From positions 1-7,286 of the forward strand of contig WQZW01000067.1 in assembly GCA_009780545.1 (NCBI GenBank): a DNA stretch of 7,286 nt, read 5' to 3'. The notes beneath the pieces are model-generated. The model had not been told where the DNA came from and ran no database searches. It saw only the letters and a list, made by a program, of their open reading frames with translations. The position numbers and the translations under genes are program-made. The DNA comes from Treponema sp. Lineage in GTDB: Bacteria; Spirochaetota; Spirochaetia; Treponematales; Breznakiellaceae. Numbering within the stretch: position 1 is the stretch's first letter; each line of letters begins with the position of its first letter. Shown one piece after another: positions 6,351 to 7,286 of the stretch.

Positions 6351-6360
6351 ACGACTCGAA

Positions 6361-6366
6361 CCTCCT
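6361..6366 (-). promoter_or_regulatory. Ribosome binding site of fliD
   Basis: A full AGGAGG, 10 bases before ATG 6350. The spacing is longer than usual, but this is the strongest Shine-Dalgarno match in the window, consistent with independent initiation of fliD. Confidence 0.65.
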
Positions 6367-6414
6367 AAAAAGAACCATCGAGAAGCCGGTTACCGGATGA
6401 CGGGCCGGGACAGC

Positions 6415-6741
6415 CTATATCTTCCGGCTATACAGAAAGCCGACAACCTTCTTCAGGTTACCGCTCAGCAGCTGCATCTCCTCGGATGGAATCACCCTTA
6501 TAACCCTATCGGTCGTTACCTCGATCACATTGACGATTACCTCGTTCGACTGGGGATTCACCACGAATTGGAGCTTTCTGTTGAAAGTCCTCTCGAAATC
6601 GGAAAAGTCCAGCTCCACGCTCCTGACCGGCTGCCGGTCCGCCTGAGAAAACGGGGGACGTTCGATGACAGGGACTTCCCTTCCTGCCGGGACCCGGGAG
6701 GAACCATACCCCGCCGCGGACCCAATACCCGTAATGGCCAT
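6415..6741 (-). CDS. flaG: FlaG family flagellar protein
   Basis: A 108-residue protein. The C-terminal half (about 45-105) matches the FlaG family: FERTFNRKLQFVVNPQSNEV followed by IVNVIEVTTDRVIRVIPSEE and MQLLSGNLKKVVGFL, that is, the F-x-V-x-x-x-x-x-x-I-V-V-x-V-I and V-I-R-x-I-P-x-E-E pattern. The N-terminal 40 residues are low-complexity and probably disordered, as is usual in the family. FlaG proteins act in filament assembly and limit filament length in some bacteria; the exact mechanism is not settled. ATG 6741 is supported by GAGAGG (6748-6753) at 6 bases. An out-of-frame ATG at 6746 is ignored. It sits between flaB and fliD, the typical FlaG position, and the flaB terminator upstream suggests its level is set separately from the abundant flagellin. 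Confidence 0.9.
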   Translation of the reverse strand: MAITGIGSAAGYGSSRVPAGREVPVIERPPFSQADRQPVRSVELDFSDFERTFNRKLQFVVNPQSNEVIVNVIEVTTDRVIRVIPSEEMQLLSGNLKKVVGFLYSRKI

Positions 6742-6810
6742 ATCATGCCTCTCTGTCCGTAAATTTTGCGGGGGTTGCCGGGCAAGCGGAAGTCCAAACG
6801 ATGTTCCCCC

Positions 6811-6851
6811 GGGACTTTACGTCCCCTCCGCAGCGGCCCAGCCGCATGCGG
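6811..6851 (-). promoter_or_regulatory. Tandem hairpins in the putative flaG leader
   Basis: In transcript orientation, a hairpin at 6828-6851 has arms CCGCA-T-GCGGC and GCCGC-TGCGG (10 pairs with one bulged T) around a TGG loop. Two bases later a second hairpin follows at 6811-6825, GGGAC-GTAAA-GTCCC (5 pairs). Neither is followed by a T-run, so they are not terminators. They lie about 70-110 bases before the flaG start and may control leader folding or RNA stability, or bind a protein. GC-rich sequence makes chance hairpins common, but the 10-pair stem is notable. Confidence 0.4.
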
Positions 6852-6932
6852 AAACGGAAAACCGGCACGGAGCACCCGCCCCGACCGGCCTTCCTTAAAA
6901 TATACCACCGGAACCTGCCGGCGGGTAGCGAT

Positions 6933-6973
6933 AAAAAACAGGGGACGGGAATGGCGCGAATTCCCTGTCCCCT
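6933..6973 (-). terminator. Rho-independent terminator of flaB
   Basis: On the minus strand AGGGGACAGGGAAT and ATTCCCGTCCCCT form a 13-pair stem with a single bulged A around a 7-base GC-rich loop. After a 2-base TG junction there is a run of six T (6933-6938). It lies 89 bases after the flaB stop and points away from flaB, as expected for a highly expressed flagellin gene. The plus-strand reading has no T-run, so it is one-directional. Confidence 0.92.
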
Positions 6974-7062
6974 CATCCAAAAGACGACGTCCAGAAGCCT
7001 CTTGAATGTAAAGCAAGTACCGGATCGACGAACCGTAATCTGACGATAGGTAGCTTTCGGTG

Positions 7063-7286
7063 TTAGCCCAGGAGCTGAAGCACGGACTGGGGCCTCACGT
7101 TGGCCTGTGCCAACATAGAGGTTGAAGCCCTGGTCAGGATCGAATCCCTGGTGAAGTCCACCATCTGGGCCGCCATGTTGGTGTCCCTGATGCGGGATTC
7201 GGCTGCCTGAAGGTTTTCCGCAGCAATGTTCACGCTCTTGTTGGCCATCACGAAGCGGTTCTGGTATGCACCGAGGTCCGCCCTGA
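7063..7286 (-). CDS. flaB: Flagellin FlaB-type periplasmic filament core protein, C-terminal fragment
   Basis: The 3' end of a flagellin gene whose start lies beyond the right edge; 74 complete codons are present. The residues read [20 protein letters not shown] and then [20 protein letters not shown], ending in [17 protein letters not shown] and TAA. This is the conserved C-terminal D0/D1 helix of bacterial flagellins, and the ending is characteristic of spirochaetal FlaB core flagellins. Several FlaB paralogues usually coexist, so the copy (FlaB1, 2 or 3) cannot be assigned from this part. An internal GTG at 7251 is a valine codon, not a start, since the frame continues openly to the edge with matching flagellin sequence. 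A strong terminator follows at 6933-6973. Confidence 0.95.
   Translation of the reverse strand, partial: RADLGAYQNRFVMANKSVNIAAENLQAAESRIRDTNMAAQMVDFTRDSILTRASTSMLAQANVRPQSVLQLLG

Larger units (their letters stand above)
6742..7062 (-). other. Gene-free interval between flaB and flaG
   Basis: A 321-base stretch without a credible gene. From right to left it holds an 89-base flaB 3' untranslated part with no obvious structure (6974-7062), a strong terminator (6933-6973), a short AT-rich patch TATATTTTAA (about 6895-6904), two hairpins (6811-6851) and the flaG ribosome site (6748-6753). Open frames across it on both strands are short, rich in Arg/Pro/Gly and lack ribosome sites. I could not find a convincing sigma-70 or sigma-28 promoter for flaG. 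Confidence 0.7.

Noticed and set aside
3513..6368. A 951-codon open frame on the plus strand antisense to fliD and the next gene
   Set aside because: It is opposite two well-supported genes, is dominated by Gly/Pro/Arg/His residues, shows no domain, and has no good ribosome site. Long antisense frames arise readily when GC-rich codon usage suppresses stops on the opposite strand.
6385..6397. CCGGTAACCGG inverted repeat between flaG and fliD
   Set aside because: It could form at most 4 pairs with a 3-base loop and has no T-run after it, so it is neither a terminator nor a credible operator.
6775..6785. TTGCC-G-GGCAA inverted repeat upstream of flaG
   Set aside because: The 1-base centre cannot form an RNA hairpin loop, and short GC-rich palindromes are expected by chance here. 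No second copy marks it as an operator.
6801..6824. Sigma-28-like TAAA-N15 pattern before flaG
   Set aside because: TAAA is followed 15 bases later by CGTTTGGA, which does not resemble the GCCGATAA -10 element.
6895..6904. TATATTTTAA as a -10 box for flaG
   Set aside because: No acceptable -35 sequence lies 16-18 bases upstream; the bases there are GC-rich (around TACCCG).

Overview
All genes in this window read leftward (minus strand). The content points to a GC-rich spirochaete, probably of the Treponema/Spirochaeta group. The flagellin tail at the right edge has the FlaB-type C-terminus of periplasmic flagella, ending in the residues [15 protein letters not shown]. It is followed by flaG, a long fliD, an unknown gene, a membrane-anchored PilZ gene, a small unknown gene, tsaE and tsaB. 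As far as I recall (not checked), this order resembles the flaB/fliD neighbourhood of treponemes.

Layout in transcription order, right to left. (1) The 3' end of flaB (7063-7286) is followed by a strong intrinsic terminator (6933-6973). (2) A 321-base gene-free stretch (6742-7062) holds that terminator and, downstream of it, two GC-rich hairpins in what may be the flaG leader. (3) A compact co-oriented block follows: flaG, fliD, a 278-residue unknown protein, a PilZ protein with an intact c-di-GMP motif pair, an 88-residue unknown protein, tsaE and tsaB. Gaps are 64, 3 and 37 bases, and the other junctions overlap by 4, 23 and 4 bases, so this is probably one operon with several translationally coupled pairs. 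(4) An AT-rich intergenic region (841-953) contains a good sigma-70-type promoter for a second unit. That unit is a YheO/DauR-like PAS-HTH regulator overlapping the start of a pyridoxal-phosphate enzyme that runs off the left edge. The enzyme's first 62 residues match the N-terminus of diaminopropionate ammonia-lyase.

How they work together: FlaB, FlaG and FliD are filament, filament-length and cap functions of the flagellum. The PilZ protein probably couples c-di-GMP to motility or another envelope function. TsaE and TsaB belong to tRNA t6A synthesis and appear to share the flagellar transcript. The regulator and ammonia-lyase form a separate amino-acid catabolic module.

I found no mobile elements, CRISPR arrays, tRNA or rRNA genes, or defence systems. 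The least explained items are the 278-residue and 88-residue proteins and the structured leader of flaG. I see no convincing wholly new system here.
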